A stretch of 64,000 bases of DNA, from positions 1,302,001 to 1,366,000 of the forward strand of contig OZ244890.1 of assembly GCA_965221455.1 (NCBI GenBank), written 5' to 3'. This document shows, one piece after another, positions 1 to 9,856 of this stretch. The DNA is from SMWN01 sp965221455 (GTDB taxonomy: Bacteria; Pseudomonadota; Gammaproteobacteria; Eutrophobiales; Eutrophobiaceae). The notes below the pieces were generated by a model. The model was given only the letters and a program-made list of their open reading frames with translations, was not told where the DNA came from and made no database searches. Within the stretch, counting starts at the first letter, position 1. Each line of letters begins with the position of its first letter. Made by a program: the position numbers and the translations under genes.

Positions 1-380
1 AATGTCGCCGAGGTATGGCATAATTGTGTTAAATATCTCTCATTCTGGCTTGATGGTAAATATTCTGTAGCCATGGAGCGCAAGTTCATCCGCATGATAA
101 ACGTATTTTGTAAATTCTCAATCAGTACCGATACGGCTGCATGAATGATTGTTGTATTCACTTTCCACGAATCCACAATTTCCATGTGCAGTCAATAATA
201 GGTTGCAGTACAGAAATAGCAAGATTCGGCTGGTTGGTTACTAATTGTCGTGTTAGATTCAAGCGTACATCATTTTTAGCGCAAATTCACTGTTATGGAT
301 AAGGATTTCATCGAAATTGTTTCCACTAGTCACTGATATTGGGGAATGTTCGTGATTTGTCAAAGCAGAGGGATGGGACG
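1..380. other. left-edge region without a recognised gene
   Basis: I see no open frame with a recognisable product here. Short open stretches exist on the minus strand but contain stops and match no family I know. The region lies where the N-terminal half of the following alkyltransferase gene would be expected if it were full length, and no AraC-type helix-turn-helix coding sequence remains. Confidence 0.4.
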
Positions 381-1004
381 ATGGGTGTGACGCATAATTC
401 AGGATTTTCTGGTGCATCGGGGTTACACGATTCCCATGTAATTTTGGAGGCGGTATCCCCTGGAGAAATAAATTGCAACGGTGAAGGGTTGGATATTTTC
501 TACGGTTTCGGTTGCACTCCATTTGGTGAATGTTTAGCTGCGACTTCGGTACGTGGGATCGCTTATCTTTTTTTTGTTGAAGATGGCCAGAGACAACAAG
601 CTGTCAATAGTTTGCGTAATTATTGGCTACAGGCCAGCTTGTTTCCTGATAGTCTGGCGGTTTCGGGTGTCATTCAGGACATCTTCAAATATGACAGTAG
701 TAAACGCCCATTAGTACATGCATTTGTAAAAGGAACTGAATTTCAGCTAAGCGTATGGCGTATGCTGCTGCAAGTTCCGGATGGGCAGTTAGTTTCTTAT
801 GGTCAGCTTGCAGATAGCATCGACAAACCAAATGCCTCAAGAGCGGTTGGTTCTGCCGTGGGCAAGAACCCTTTGGCTTATCTTATTCCTTGTCATCGGG
901 TAATTCGTGGTACTGGCGTTATCGGAGGTTATCGTTGGGGACAAGAGCGCAAGCGGCTAATGATTGCTCACGAAAGCCGCCAGCCGATACGATACAACAA
1001 ATGA
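381..1004 (+). CDS. ogt: methylated-DNA--protein-cysteine methyltransferase, Ada-like C-terminal part
   Basis: Suicide repair enzyme that transfers the alkyl group from O6-alkylguanine to its own cysteine. The active-site motif IPCHRVIRGTG is intact, with the acceptor Cys near residue 171, and the helix-turn-helix part that inserts into DNA precedes it (YGQLADSIDKPNASRAVG). The first residues (GFSGASGLHDSHVILEAV) match the end of the AraC-type DNA-binding domain found in fused AraC/Ogt proteins, so this is the C-terminal part of such a fusion with the regulator domain gone. I place the start at the ATG at 381 because AGAGGGA lies a normal distance upstream; a TTG at 339 would add 14 residues. 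Function as a repair enzyme is plausible; function as a regulator is not. Confidence 0.85.
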   Translation: MGVTHNSGFSGASGLHDSHVILEAVSPGEINCNGEGLDIFYGFGCTPFGECLAATSVRGIAYLFFVEDGQRQQAVNSLRNYWLQASLFPDSLAVSGVIQDIFKYDSSKRPLVHAFVKGTEFQLSVWRMLLQVPDGQLVSYGQLADSIDKPNASRAVGSAVGKNPLAYLIPCHRVIRGTGVIGGYRWGQERKRLMIAHESRQPIRYNK

Positions 1005-1256
1005 CTCAAGGCTTAGTGCACCTTTAGCGGTTTTCATCGGCTAGAAATTGATCAAGGTAAATTCAGCAATGTGCGCTGCATAAATAATCTTGCGACTCAT
1101 TTTAAAAGTGAGCATGAGTTTAGCGCTTATTTGTTCAAGAAGTCCAAAGTACCGCCACGAGTAGAGAAACATCCGAAAGTTCCTCCATTCAGGAACCAGG
1201 CCGACAATTCATCCTTACAATTGGGGTGCTTTTTTTGTATTTGAGTTAAACTCGTT

Positions 1257-1607
1257 TCATCCAAATACCGCTTTGATATCCTCGAATTTTGCTGTAATGG
1301 CGTAGACATTAGTATATCCCATTTCCTGTAGTCTGGCTGCGGCGAGTGATGCTCGCCCGCCGCCCGCACAATGTGTGAAAATCAAGGTGTCCGGCTCTGG
1401 ACACAGACCAGGAACCTTCATTTCAATCAAACCACGGGAGATATTAATTGATGCGGTAAGTTGAGATGCTTCTGAATTTTCTGATTCGCGAACGTCGATG
1501 ATAACGGCACTATCTGATTTATCATATAACGCCTTTGCGGATACAGCATCAAGACAATTTATTTTTGTTTGTGCTTCGGCTATAAATTCACTTGCAGGTT
1601 TGATCAT
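1257..1607 (-). CDS. single-domain rhodanese-like sulfurtransferase
   Basis: A 116-residue single rhodanese domain. It carries the conserved IIDVRES element and an active-site loop HCAGGGRAS with the catalytic Cys that would hold a persulfide sulfur. No signal peptide is visible, so it is probably cytoplasmic. The substrate cannot be told; small rhodaneses pass sulfur between cytoplasmic carriers. The ATG at 1607 is preferred over the GTG at 1613, because the strong AGGAGG upstream is about 8 bases from the ATG but only 2 from the GTG. It is monocistronic, and a TusA-type sulfur carrier lies 13 kb away. Confidence 0.85.
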   Translation of the reverse strand: MIKPASEFIAEAQTKINCLDAVSAKALYDKSDSAVIIDVRESENSEASQLTASINISRGLIEMKVPGLCPEPDTLIFTHCAGGGRASLAAARLQEMGYTNVYAITAKFEDIKAVFG

Positions 1608-2056
1608 CGTCACATCCTCCTTTTTATCTTGTGGTGAGTATATCTCTTGGTTAAGTTATTCGAAAGTTTCCGTAAGTTTTTAATTCTATAATTTTAGACA
1701 ACCATTTTAATTTCATTTCATGATGTCATAGTGGAGGACTATATCCATCACCAGAAAGTTTTATTCTCTCTACTGCTCAGTATTGCCAATGCACGTCATT
1801 GAAATAATTCATGCAAATTTCTTTTTTAAAGTTAACATAGAACTGACTTCTCTATAGCCAGCGGCAGGTAGATCGTTTTGCTTTGATCGAACAAGGCACA
1901 GGGAAAATTTAAACACTATGCCATTTGGTCGCAACTTTAATGGGATTAGGCTGGTGTATAGTGGTACTGTTATTGCCATCTTTAATTTTTTCCTTGATGC
2001 GTCATAATCGCTTTTAATGTATTGTGCAGCCGATCAAATCAAACCCTCACATAACA
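1608..2056. other. intergenic region between rhodanese gene and hemE
   Basis: About 450 bases holding the divergent upstream regions of the rhodanese gene and hemE. I find no coding sequence or RNA gene. A GTG at 2024 is in frame with hemE but would add 11 residues that family members lack. Confidence 0.5.
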
Positions 2057-3127
2057 ATGATTTCAGAGTTACAAAATGATCGATTTATCCGGGCTTTGTT
2101 GCGGCAGCCAGTTGATGTTACACCTGTTTGGATGATGCGACAGGCGGGGCGTTATTTACCTGAATACAGGGAGGTGCGTAAACGCGCCGGCAGTTTTTTA
2201 AAGTTATGCAAGACGCCGGAATTAGCCTGTGAGGTGACTTTGCAACCGCTTGCACGTTTTCCGTTGGATGCGGCGATCCTTTTCTCAGATATTTTGACCA
2301 TTCCCGATGCCATGGGGCTAGGTTTAAATTTGGTCGAGAAAGTTGGGCCTCAGTTTGATAAACCCGTGAGGGCGGCAAGCGATATTAAGGCATTATCAAT
2401 CCCTGATCCCGAGTCTGATCTGGGCTATGTGATGGACGCCATCAGGCTGATACGTAATGAACTGAATGGTAGTGTGCCCTTGATTGGTTTTGCCGGCAGT
2501 CCATGGACATTGGCAACCTATATGGTGGAGGGCGCACCGACTAAGGAATTTGGTCTAGTGAAAGGCTTGATGTATGACGATCCTGAGTCTCTGCATCATT
2601 TGTTGAATGTTCTGGCAGATTCAGTTGCTTTATATCTAAACGCACAAATAACAGCAGGAGCCCAGGCAGTAATGGTCTTTGATACGTGGGGTGGAATTTT
2701 AACGCCGACCAGTTATCAACAATTTTCCTTGCAATATATGCAGAAGATTCTCAGTCAGCTTGATCGGCAACATGATGGACAAGTTATTCCCGTTATATTG
2801 TTTACCAAAGGTGGTGGTGATTGGGTGAAAGCAATTGCAGATACGGGCTGTGATGCGATTGGTGTCGATTGGACAAAAAATCTGGGCGATGTTCGCATTG
2901 AAGTCGGTGATCAAGTGGCTTTACAAGGTAACCTTGATCCCTGTGTATTATACGCTTCGCCTGACGTGATTAGACAGGAAGTTGCAGTGGTACTTGAAAG
3001 TTTCGGGTACGGGAATGGTCACGTATTTAATCTAGGACATGGCATACATCAGCATATTGATCCGGAGCATGTTGCTGCGTTTATCGGTGCGGTGCACGAA
3101 CTAAGCAGTCAATATCATAGACTATGA
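2057..3127 (+). CDS. hemE: uroporphyrinogen decarboxylase
   Basis: Cytoplasmic haem-pathway enzyme that removes four acetate carboxyl groups from uroporphyrinogen III to give coproporphyrinogen III. The N-terminal signature PVWMMRQAGRYLPEYR is intact and contains the Arg residues that bind substrate carboxylates. The family motif GFAGSPWTLATYMVEG and the C-terminal FNLGHGIHQHIDPEHV are also present. About 356 residues, the usual length. The start at 2057 (MISELQNDRF) matches family N-termini; the in-frame GTG at 2024 is less likely. It is followed after 22 bases by the DUF368 gene. The ferrochelatase of the same pathway is at 41.7 kb. Confidence 0.97.
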   Translation: MISELQNDRFIRALLRQPVDVTPVWMMRQAGRYLPEYREVRKRAGSFLKLCKTPELACEVTLQPLARFPLDAAILFSDILTIPDAMGLGLNLVEKVGPQFDKPVRAASDIKALSIPDPESDLGYVMDAIRLIRNELNGSVPLIGFAGSPWTLATYMVEGAPTKEFGLVKGLMYDDPESLHHLLNVLADSVALYLNAQITAGAQAVMVFDTWGGILTPTSYQQFSLQYMQKILSQLDRQHDGQVIPVILFTKGGGDWVKAIADTGCDAIGVDWTKNLGDVRIEVGDQVALQGNLDPCVLYASPDVIRQEVAVVLESFGYGNGHVFNLGHGIHQHIDPEHVAAFIGAVHELSSQYHRL

Positions 3128-3149
3128 AAGAGAGTCAGTGTAATAATCC

Positions 3150-4061
3150 TTGAAAGCAACATTTAAAATTATTGCTAAAGGTTTTTGTATGGGCGCGGCT
3201 GATGTGGTACCCGGGGTTAGTGGTGGTACGATGGCGTTGATACTCGGGATTTATCCTCGGCTTATTAATGCGATCAAGTCTTTTGATCTGGATTGGGTTA
3301 AAGGCATTTTTAAGTTTGATCTTGACATTATTTTGCATCGACCCCATTTTTTATTTTTAATCCCGTTATTCATGGGTATTTTTGTCGCAATCTTGTTTTT
3401 TACGCGAATTGTGCCACTACCGATTTTGATCAGAACCGATCCTGAAGCAATCTATGGATTGTTTTTTGGTTTAATTCTGGGATCGGTGCTCGTTCTCATG
3501 AAGGAAACGGGTAGCTGGTCATTCAAAGAGTTTCGATTCGTTATTGCAGGTGTTGCATTTGGCCATCTGATTTTTAATATGGTTCCTATGGAGACTCCGG
3601 AGGCCAGTTGGTTTATCTTTTTGAGTGGTGCCGTCGCCATCAGTGCCATGATCTTGCCAGGTATTTCCGGTTCGTTTGTCTTATTGATGTTGAAAAAATA
3701 TGTTTACATTTTCAACGCGATTGGACATTTTAATTTTGTTATTATTATTCCTTTTGTACTAGGAATAATTGCGGGTCTTGTATTATTCAGCCGCGTATTG
3801 TCCTGGACATTAAAAAACTGGTATCAGGAAGCACTATCAACAATCATTGGATTGTTGATAGCATCATTATGGATAACATGGCCGCTGCAGGAACGGCTGT
3901 ATGAAATTGTTGAGGGTAAAGAGAGATTAATTGATACGCAGCCCCACTTTCCACAGCAAATAACCGCTGAAGTCAATATAGCGGCAGGAATGGTCATCTC
4001 AGGATTCTTGCTGGTAATAGTTATAAACTACCTTTCTGTCCGTAGAAAAAAGCCTACCTGA
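3150..4061 (+). CDS. DUF368 family membrane protein, probable polyprenyl-phosphate transporter
   Basis: A 303-residue polytopic membrane protein with the DUF368 signature: GAADVVPGVSGGTMALILG near the N-terminus and a matching inverted half, ILPGISGSFVLLMLKKY, near residue 170. DUF368 members (PopT) have been described as flipping undecaprenyl phosphate back to the cytoplasmic face for reuse in wall and polysaccharide synthesis; that role is inferred from the family. The start is a TTG with GAAAGAGAG about 20 bases upstream. An ATG at residue 14 would cut into the first motif. uppP at 31.8 kb acts on the same lipid carrier. Confidence 0.85.
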   Translation: MKATFKIIAKGFCMGAADVVPGVSGGTMALILGIYPRLINAIKSFDLDWVKGIFKFDLDIILHRPHFLFLIPLFMGIFVAILFFTRIVPLPILIRTDPEAIYGLFFGLILGSVLVLMKETGSWSFKEFRFVIAGVAFGHLIFNMVPMETPEASWFIFLSGAVAISAMILPGISGSFVLLMLKKYVYIFNAIGHFNFVIIIPFVLGIIAGLVLFSRVLSWTLKNWYQEALSTIIGLLIASLWITWPLQERLYEIVEGKERLIDTQPHFPQQITAEVNIAAGMVISGFLLVIVINYLSVRRKKPT

Positions 4062-4120
4062 AGAAAAATAATCAATGTTGTAGACTTGAGAAGCGTTTTT
4101 TTGGGGAAGGGAGTTGTCGG

Positions 4121-6958
4121 GTGCATCCAACTGAAGCGGTTGTTCATTTACCAGAAGCTGTCCTGATTGTTATGGCCCTGCTGACGATAGCTATGCTGGC
4201 ATCTGGCATTTGTCATAATTTGCCTGTTCCCTATACTGTTCTCCTGGTGGTTATCGGCATTGTGTTGGGTTCTTTTGCAAGGAACGAGGAATCCATGCAT
4301 GTGCTACTGGATTTTCAACTAACCCCGGACATTGTTTTATTTTTGTTTCTGCCTGCCCTTATATTTGAATCTGCGTTTAACCTGGATGCCAGGCAATTAG
4401 TTAAGGATCTGTTTCCTGTTATGGTTATGGCTGTGCCTGCGTTGCTGATCTCCACAGCTTTCATTGGTATTGGGCTATGGTTTTTTCTGAATGATATGCC
4501 TTTAGTTTTAGCACTTTTATTTGGTGCTCTAATCTCTGCGACCGATCCGGTGGCTGTAATTTCACTATTTAAAGAATTGGGCGTGCCCGAAAGATTGACG
4601 ATCCTTGTAGAAGGGGAGTCATTGTTGAATGATGCAGCTGCCATTGTTGTCTTCAAGATTATTCTTTTGTTTGCACTTAGTGGTGCTGCATTTACCTGGG
4701 GTGATGCCGGTAGTGCGGTATTCGATTTTTTTAGAGTCTTTGTCGGTGGTGTCTTGGTAGGTGTCTCAATTGGATTTATGCTCAGTGAAATTTTGCACAA
4801 ACTGTTTTCCGGTTTAAGCGCACTTATGATCATGACTATTGTTGCCGCCTATTCATGTTTTATCCTTGCCGAATATACTTTACATGTCTCAGGTGTTATG
4901 GCGGTCGTTGCGTCTGCTATAACGATGGGTATGTTATGGGTGCCGCGTATCTCCCAAAATGCAATTCATACAGTTAAGGAGATATGGGAAGTCATCGCTT
5001 TGGTAAGTAATTCCCTGTTGTTTTTACTGGTTGGATTATCAGTTGATATGGGGAGTCTTATTGCTAGAATGGATGCTATTGGTATCGCTATATTGTTGGT
5101 TTTATTCTCACGTGCGGCGACGATATATACCATGGTCCCTGCAACCATTAATTGGTTTGCTTTGCCTCACATCAGTCTTGGTGAACGACACATTATGTGG
5201 TGGGGTGGTCTAAAGGGAGGGCTGGCAATTGCTATCGTTTTATCGGTTCCCGAAGATCTTCCAGGTAGAGATCTGATGCTGGATCTAACTTTAGGTGTTG
5301 TGATGTTTTCATTATTGGTAAATGCACCGACAATCAAGCTACTGATACAAAAGCTGGGAATAGATAAGTTAACGGATGATGAATTGGTGGAATTGAAGCG
5401 GGGTATGCAGCATGCTAGAAAGGAATCCTCTGCATTCATTAACCAATTCTACAAGGCCGGGATCGTCTCAAGAAGTGTTGAGCAACTTATCAAGAAGAAT
5501 ACAGGCGAAGTGTTTGCATCTGATATCCCGGATATTCAAAAAGCCCAAGGGATAAGGCAATTACGTCTTAGTGCACTAAAAGCCGAATCTGATGAATTGA
5601 AAAGGTTGCTCGATATAAATCTTATTCAACACTATACCTACCTCGATATAAGAAATAATATTCAGCGTGACAGGGAAAGGATTCTTGCCAATGAAGACTC
5701 GGAAGAATCTACTGATGTTAGTGGTAAAACAGGTATTTTTATGTTCATGGAGAATGCTTTATTAAAAAGGATAAGAGAACATGACTGGGCAGCATGGTTG
5801 TTACATCGTTATCAAAACACACGTCTGGCACACAGGATACAGCGTGATATTGCTGACATATTAATTTGTATGGCGGTTCTGGAGATGTTTGAGACATATC
5901 TGGAAGTGCAGACTGCGGAAAGGGAAAAGATCGCTGAGAAGTATCGTGAGCGTTTACAAAGGAAAAGATTCCGTTTGCGTGATATTGCTGTTGACTTTCC
6001 TGATTTTTATACGAGGTTTGAGACTAATTTATTTACGACAGTCGCGCTTACCTCAGCTCGATTGCATGCAGAAGAGGAACTCCATGGTGGTGAGATAGGT
6101 ACAAAGACGTTGACCCATATCGACAGGATGGTCCATGATGCAATAGCATCATTGCCTCCTATTACTGATGCCGCTCCCAGACTTGAGGCCAGTGATTTGA
6201 TCGGGACAGTACCCCTATTAAATGGATTACCGAGTGTGGAGATTGATCAACTTTCAGAGTATGCAAAGTCAGTTACATTTTTAGCAGGTGATATTGTCAT
6301 TGGTGAAGGTGAGCGAGGTGATGCGCTATACATAATTACGCATGGCTTTGTATCTGTGTATAAGGGAGATAAAGAAGTCGCCGTATTAAGTAATGGTGAT
6401 TTTTTCGGAGAGATGGCCTTGTTGGGAGATCAGGTACGTACAGCAACGGTCAAGGCAAAGATACCTTCTACATTGTTGCGATTAAGAAGACGTGACGTTA
6501 TGCAACTCGCCAGTGAGGGTTCAGAATTAAAACGCATACTGACCTCCATCAAAAATGAAAGACAGACACAAACTGATTTGCTTGGTATCGTTCCTCTTTT
6601 CGGTGGCCTCTCAGTAGAGATTCTGGAATTGATTGTTGAGCAAACTATATCTGTCGGATTTGAACCTGGGGATTTTGTCATGATTGAGGGTGAGAGTGGC
6701 AACTCTATGTTTATCATCATTAATGGTGCAGTGTCTGTTTACAGAGACGGGAATCTTTTTGCAGAGCTTAAAGATGGAGATTTTTTTGGTGAAGCGAACT
6801 TGTTTTGTGGTCAGATAAACACCGTGACAGTACAAGCGAGGGAGCATACTACACTATTAAAGTTAGGCAGATCAGATATTTTGGAACTTGCTGAAACAAC
6901 TCACGAACTTAAAAAGAGACTGAAGGATGCCAAAGCTGCGAGAGAAATAGTTATTTAA
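4121..6958 (+). CDS. Na+/H+ antiporter (CPA1/NhaP type) with two C-terminal cyclic-nucleotide-binding-like domains
   Basis: A 945-residue protein. Residues about 10-420 form a multi-spanning CPA1 exchanger with the ion-site motif SATDPVAVISLFKELG and the downstream EGESLLNDAAAIVVF. A long mainly helical cytoplasmic segment follows. Two cyclic-nucleotide-binding folds close the protein, near residues 695-800 and 820-930. The first has FFGEMALLGDQVRTATV, keeping the GE and Arg-Thr-Ala-Thr pattern of real ligand pockets. The second has FFGEANLF but lacks the phosphate-binding Arg (NTVTV). It probably exchanges cytoplasmic protons for sodium, gated by a nucleotide or by voltage-like conformational input; which ligand is unknown. 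GTG start after GGGAAGGG. Its end overlaps the convergent lnt gene by 8 bases. Confidence 0.85.
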   Translation: MHPTEAVVHLPEAVLIVMALLTIAMLASGICHNLPVPYTVLLVVIGIVLGSFARNEESMHVLLDFQLTPDIVLFLFLPALIFESAFNLDARQLVKDLFPVMVMAVPALLISTAFIGIGLWFFLNDMPLVLALLFGALISATDPVAVISLFKELGVPERLTILVEGESLLNDAAAIVVFKIILLFALSGAAFTWGDAGSAVFDFFRVFVGGVLVGVSIGFMLSEILHKLFSGLSALMIMTIVAAYSCFILAEYTLHVSGVMAVVASAITMGMLWVPRISQNAIHTVKEIWEVIALVSNSLLFLLVGLSVDMGSLIARMDAIGIAILLVLFSRAATIYTMVPATINWFALPHISLGERHIMWWGGLKGGLAIAIVLSVPEDLPGRDLMLDLTLGVVMFSLLVNAPTIKLLIQKLGIDKLTDDELVELKRGMQHARKESSAFINQFYKAGIVSRSVEQLIKKNTGEVFASDIPDIQKAQGIRQLRLSALKAESDELKRLLDINLIQHYTYLDIRNNIQRDRERILANEDSEESTDVSGKTGIFMFMENALLKRIREHDWAAWLLHRYQNTRLAHRIQRDIADILICMAVLEMFETYLEVQTAEREKIAEKYRERLQRKRFRLRDIAVDFPDFYTRFETNLFTTVALTSARLHAEEELHGGEIGTKTLTHIDRMVHDAIASLPPITDAAPRLEASDLIGTVPLLNGLPSVEIDQLSEYAKSVTFLAGDIVIGEGERGDALYIITHGFVSVYKGDKEVAVLSNGDFFGEMALLGDQVRTATVKAKIPSTLLRLRRRDVMQLASEGSELKRILTSIKNERQTQTDLLGIVPLFGGLSVEILELIVEQTISVGFEPGDFVMIEGESGNSMFIIINGAVSVYRDGNLFAELKDGDFFGEANLFCGQINTVTVQAREHTTLLKLGRSDILELAETTHELKKRLKDAKAAREIVI

Positions 6959-8522
6959 TGGATTTTTTGAAATTGGGATCCGTTCCCCCAAGTCTAGTAG
7001 AAGTGATTATTAGCAATAGAAACCCACTGATAATTACCGGATAGTTCCCGAACTTCGCGTAAGGTGTTAATCCTTCAAAAGTTTTGACTTTACTACGTAT
7101 TACATGAGGAATAAATTGTGGTGATCTTTCAGTGATGATTCCTTTTTCGTCAATGATGGCACTGATGCCTGTGTTAGTGGAACGGAGCATATATCGCCCG
7201 GTTTCCAGTGCACGCATTCTTGCCATTTGCAGGTGTTGATGTGGGGCGATGGAGTCACCGAACCAGGCGTCATTACTGATATTAACCAGCATTGTTGCTT
7301 CAGGTAATGCCTGAATAATTTCTTCACCAAATACACCTTCATAGCAAATTGATACTCCAATGACTTCATTTGCTGCACGAACAACAGGTTTGAGATTTGG
7401 ACCTTCACTAAAATCAGACATTGGTATTTTTATAAAATCGAGAAGGGGTCGTAGAAAACTGTCAAAAGGTAAATATTCCCCGAAAGGTACCAGGTGTCGT
7501 TTATAATAAGTGTCATTACTGCTGCCAATGACGGTAATACCGTTATACAATTTATTTGAATCATGATCCTGAAAAGGGATCCCCACTAGATAGTCGTGTC
7601 CTTCGCGTTTCGCTGTGTTTTCCATTTGTTGAATCACTTCCTGTGCTTGATGATAAAACGCAGGGATAGCTGTTTCCGGCCAGATGACCAATTGTTTATC
7701 CCGGGACTGTTCAGAAAGTGATAAGTATAAATCAAGTGTTTTCTGTCTTTGTTCAGGCTGCCATTTGTCCTCCTGCGGGATAGCTCCCTGGATCAGCGTC
7801 ACGGGAAACTCATCACTTTTTTCTGTCGTCCAGTTAATTTCTCCTAACAGGCTCAAAGCAAACCATGAAATCAACAATAAACTGACGGGGGCGATATTCA
7901 TTCTTTTTGAAGTTAAGAAAAAAGCGGCTAAAACTGCTGATATCAGTGCTGTAAACCAGCCCACACCATAGACTCCAAAGAGTGGAGCTAATGAGGATAT
8001 AGGAGTATCAATCTGACTGTAGCCTATATTTAGCCAGGGAAATCCAAATATCCCACAAGAGCGAAACCATTCAGATAATATCCATAGCACTGGCGTGACA
8101 ATAATGAATTGAAAAATACTTTTGTTGTGGAACAAACGTCGGTAACTATATGCAAATAAAGCCGGGTATAGGGACAGATATGCAACTGATATGAAAGTGA
8201 TTATATGGGCACCGGCAAGATTAACTCCGCCAAACAAGTTGATACTGATGTGTAACCAGTTAACACCAACACCAAACATACCAATCCCAAAAGCATATCC
8301 AAAGAAAACTGAATGCTTAATGGTGCTGTTGAACAAGATATAAAAAAGATATGACGTCGACAGGATAGCGACGACGGAATAATGGTAAGGTGAGAAAGCC
8401 AGAGGTAATAGCGCACCTGACAGAAGGCAGCTTATAACTTTTATAAAAAATATTTTTCGCGTATTCGTATACAAATAGTTAATCAGATGGTTCTGCATCA
8501 GTATCAGAAAAATATTATCCAA
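6951..8522 (-). CDS. lnt: apolipoprotein N-acyltransferase
   Basis: Inner-membrane enzyme that adds the third acyl chain to the N-terminal cysteine of lipoproteins. The N-terminal half is hydrophobic with several spans. The C-terminal nitrilase-type domain has the three catalytic elements in order: Glu in VIWPETAIPAF, Lys in YYKRHLVPFGEYLPF, and Cys in VSICYEGVFG. 523 residues, usual length. It overlaps the upstream corC stop by 8 bases, an arrangement common in gammaproteobacteria. The lipoproteins at 29.4, 31.0 and 47.5 kb are likely substrates. Confidence 0.95.
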   Translation of the reverse strand: MDNIFLILMQNHLINYLYTNTRKIFFIKVISCLLSGALLPLAFSPYHYSVVAILSTSYLFYILFNSTIKHSVFFGYAFGIGMFGVGVNWLHISINLFGGVNLAGAHIITFISVAYLSLYPALFAYSYRRLFHNKSIFQFIIVTPVLWILSEWFRSCGIFGFPWLNIGYSQIDTPISSLAPLFGVYGVGWFTALISAVLAAFFLTSKRMNIAPVSLLLISWFALSLLGEINWTTEKSDEFPVTLIQGAIPQEDKWQPEQRQKTLDLYLSLSEQSRDKQLVIWPETAIPAFYHQAQEVIQQMENTAKREGHDYLVGIPFQDHDSNKLYNGITVIGSSNDTYYKRHLVPFGEYLPFDSFLRPLLDFIKIPMSDFSEGPNLKPVVRAANEVIGVSICYEGVFGEEIIQALPEATMLVNISNDAWFGDSIAPHQHLQMARMRALETGRYMLRSTNTGISAIIDEKGIITERSPQFIPHVIRSKVKTFEGLTPYAKFGNYPVIISGFLLLIITSTRLGGTDPNFKKSIK

Positions 8523-9351
8523 TCTGATTCATTAGCATTAAATGGATTCTCCTTTTGTCCGCACGTAGAACTTTAACATTAAAGCCTTCAAGTTCAATAC
8601 TTTCACCACGTTTTGGGACATAACCAAACGCTTTCAAGGCTAGTCCACCAATAGTATCGTACTCTTCATCATTGAGTACTGTGTGGAAGAATTCATTAAA
8701 TTTATCAATTGGTGTCAAAGCTTTAACAGTATAACGATTGCGACCATGTAGTTTGATATAATCTTCATTATCAATGTCATGTTCATCTTCGATCTCACCG
8801 ACAATTTCTTCTATTATATCTTCCATGGTGACAAGCCCGGCGATGCTTGAATACTCATCAACAACAATGGCCATATGGTTGCGATTTGATCGAAATTCTC
8901 GTAGTAAAACATTGAGGCGCTTACTCTCCGGGACATAAAAAGTTCTGCGCATAATGTCTTTAATATTAAACACGGTACTTTTATGATCTGAAAAATAGTT
9001 CAATAAATCTTTAGCCATAAGAATTCCTGTTATTTCGTCTGTATCACTACCTATAACGGGAAATCTCGAGTGGCCTGATTCGATAACTGTTGCCAGTATA
9101 TCTTCAGGTTTCGCATCGTTTTTGGCCACGATCATTTGCACGCGTGGAATCATGATATCTCGAACCTGCATTTCAGATACTTGCAATGCACCTTCAATCA
9201 TGGTCAATGCATCATGATCCAACAGATTTCTGGTTTCTGAATGGCGTAAAAGCTCGATTAGTTCATGCCTGTCTTCAGGTTCATTTGAAAATAAAGAGAT
9301 AATTTTTTTTAATATATTTAACTGACTTTTGTCAGAATTATTTTTATTCAT
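8515..9351 (-). CDS. corC: CBS-domain transporter-associated protein CorC
   Basis: 278 residues. Two CBS domains occupy roughly residues 65-190 (VSEMQVRDIMIPRVQMI and HMAIVVDEYSSIAGLVTMED), followed by the CorC/HlyC C-terminal domain (DTIGGLALKAFGYVPKRGE). No membrane segment, so this is the short soluble form. The family is linked to magnesium and cobalt efflux. It sits between ybeY and lnt as in other gammaproteobacteria. Confidence 0.93.
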   Translation of the reverse strand: MNKNNSDKSQLNILKKIISLFSNEPEDRHELIELLRHSETRNLLDHDALTMIEGALQVSEMQVRDIMIPRVQMIVAKNDAKPEDILATVIESGHSRFPVIGSDTDEITGILMAKDLLNYFSDHKSTVFNIKDIMRRTFYVPESKRLNVLLREFRSNRNHMAIVVDEYSSIAGLVTMEDIIEEIVGEIEDEHDIDNEDYIKLHGRNRYTVKALTPIDKFNEFFHTVLNDEEYDTIGGLALKAFGYVPKRGESIELEGFNVKVLRADKRRIHLMLMNQIG

Positions 9352-9379
9352 AATTTTGTATAGATTAAATCGTCCGTGT

Positions 9380-9856
9380 CTAGCTACTTAAATATGGGTT
9401 CCCAATATTCAGTTCTTTCAAGATACTGATTTCGAGATTTTCCATGCGATCAGCATCTCCAGAATCGACATGATCAAAACCATTTAGATGTAATATCCCA
9501 TGTATAACCATATGTGCCCAATGCGCATGGTTATCCTTGTTCTGTTCTATTGCCTCTCGACCTACAATTGGCGCACAAATAACGATATCGCCAAGTAACT
9601 CTTGTGTAATTTCTTTTACCCCTTCATGGGGAAAAGATAGCACATTCGTAGGGCCTGAAGATTTTCTCCATTGTTCGTTAAGCTGCGTCCCTTCTTGCTC
9701 ATCAACAACACGAATGGTTAATGCGGCATTTTCTTTAAGGTCTTTTAATGCTGTTTCCACCCATTGTCTAAATTTAGACTCATCCGGGATATCAGGCCAG
9801 TCCGTCGCATATTGTATGTCAATATCAATGCCTATCATCAGGTTTATTCTGCTCAT
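9380..9856 (-). CDS. ybeY: endoribonuclease YbeY (rRNA maturation factor)
   Basis: Zinc-dependent single-strand RNase used in 16S rRNA 3' maturation and ribosome quality control. The metal site HGILHLNGFDH is complete, and the RNA-binding arginine region (EQWRKSSGPTNVLSFPHE) is conserved. Start uncertain: ATGs at 9871, 9856 and 9838 are in frame; 9856 has GAAAG upstream, while 9838 gives the N-terminus closest to relatives. All overlap the end of ybeZ, indicating translational coupling. Confidence 0.95.
   Translation of the reverse strand: MSRINLMIGIDIDIQYATDWPDIPDESKFRQWVETALKDLKENAALTIRVVDEQEGTQLNEQWRKSSGPTNVLSFPHEGVKEITQELLGDIVICAPIVGREAIEQNKDNHAHWAHMVIHGILHLNGFDHVDSGDADRMENLEISILKELNIGNPYLSS

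Noticed and set aside
1..338. Search for the missing AraC domain of the alkyltransferase
   Set aside because: No frame upstream shows AraC helix-turn-helix motifs, so I did not annotate a pseudogene extension.
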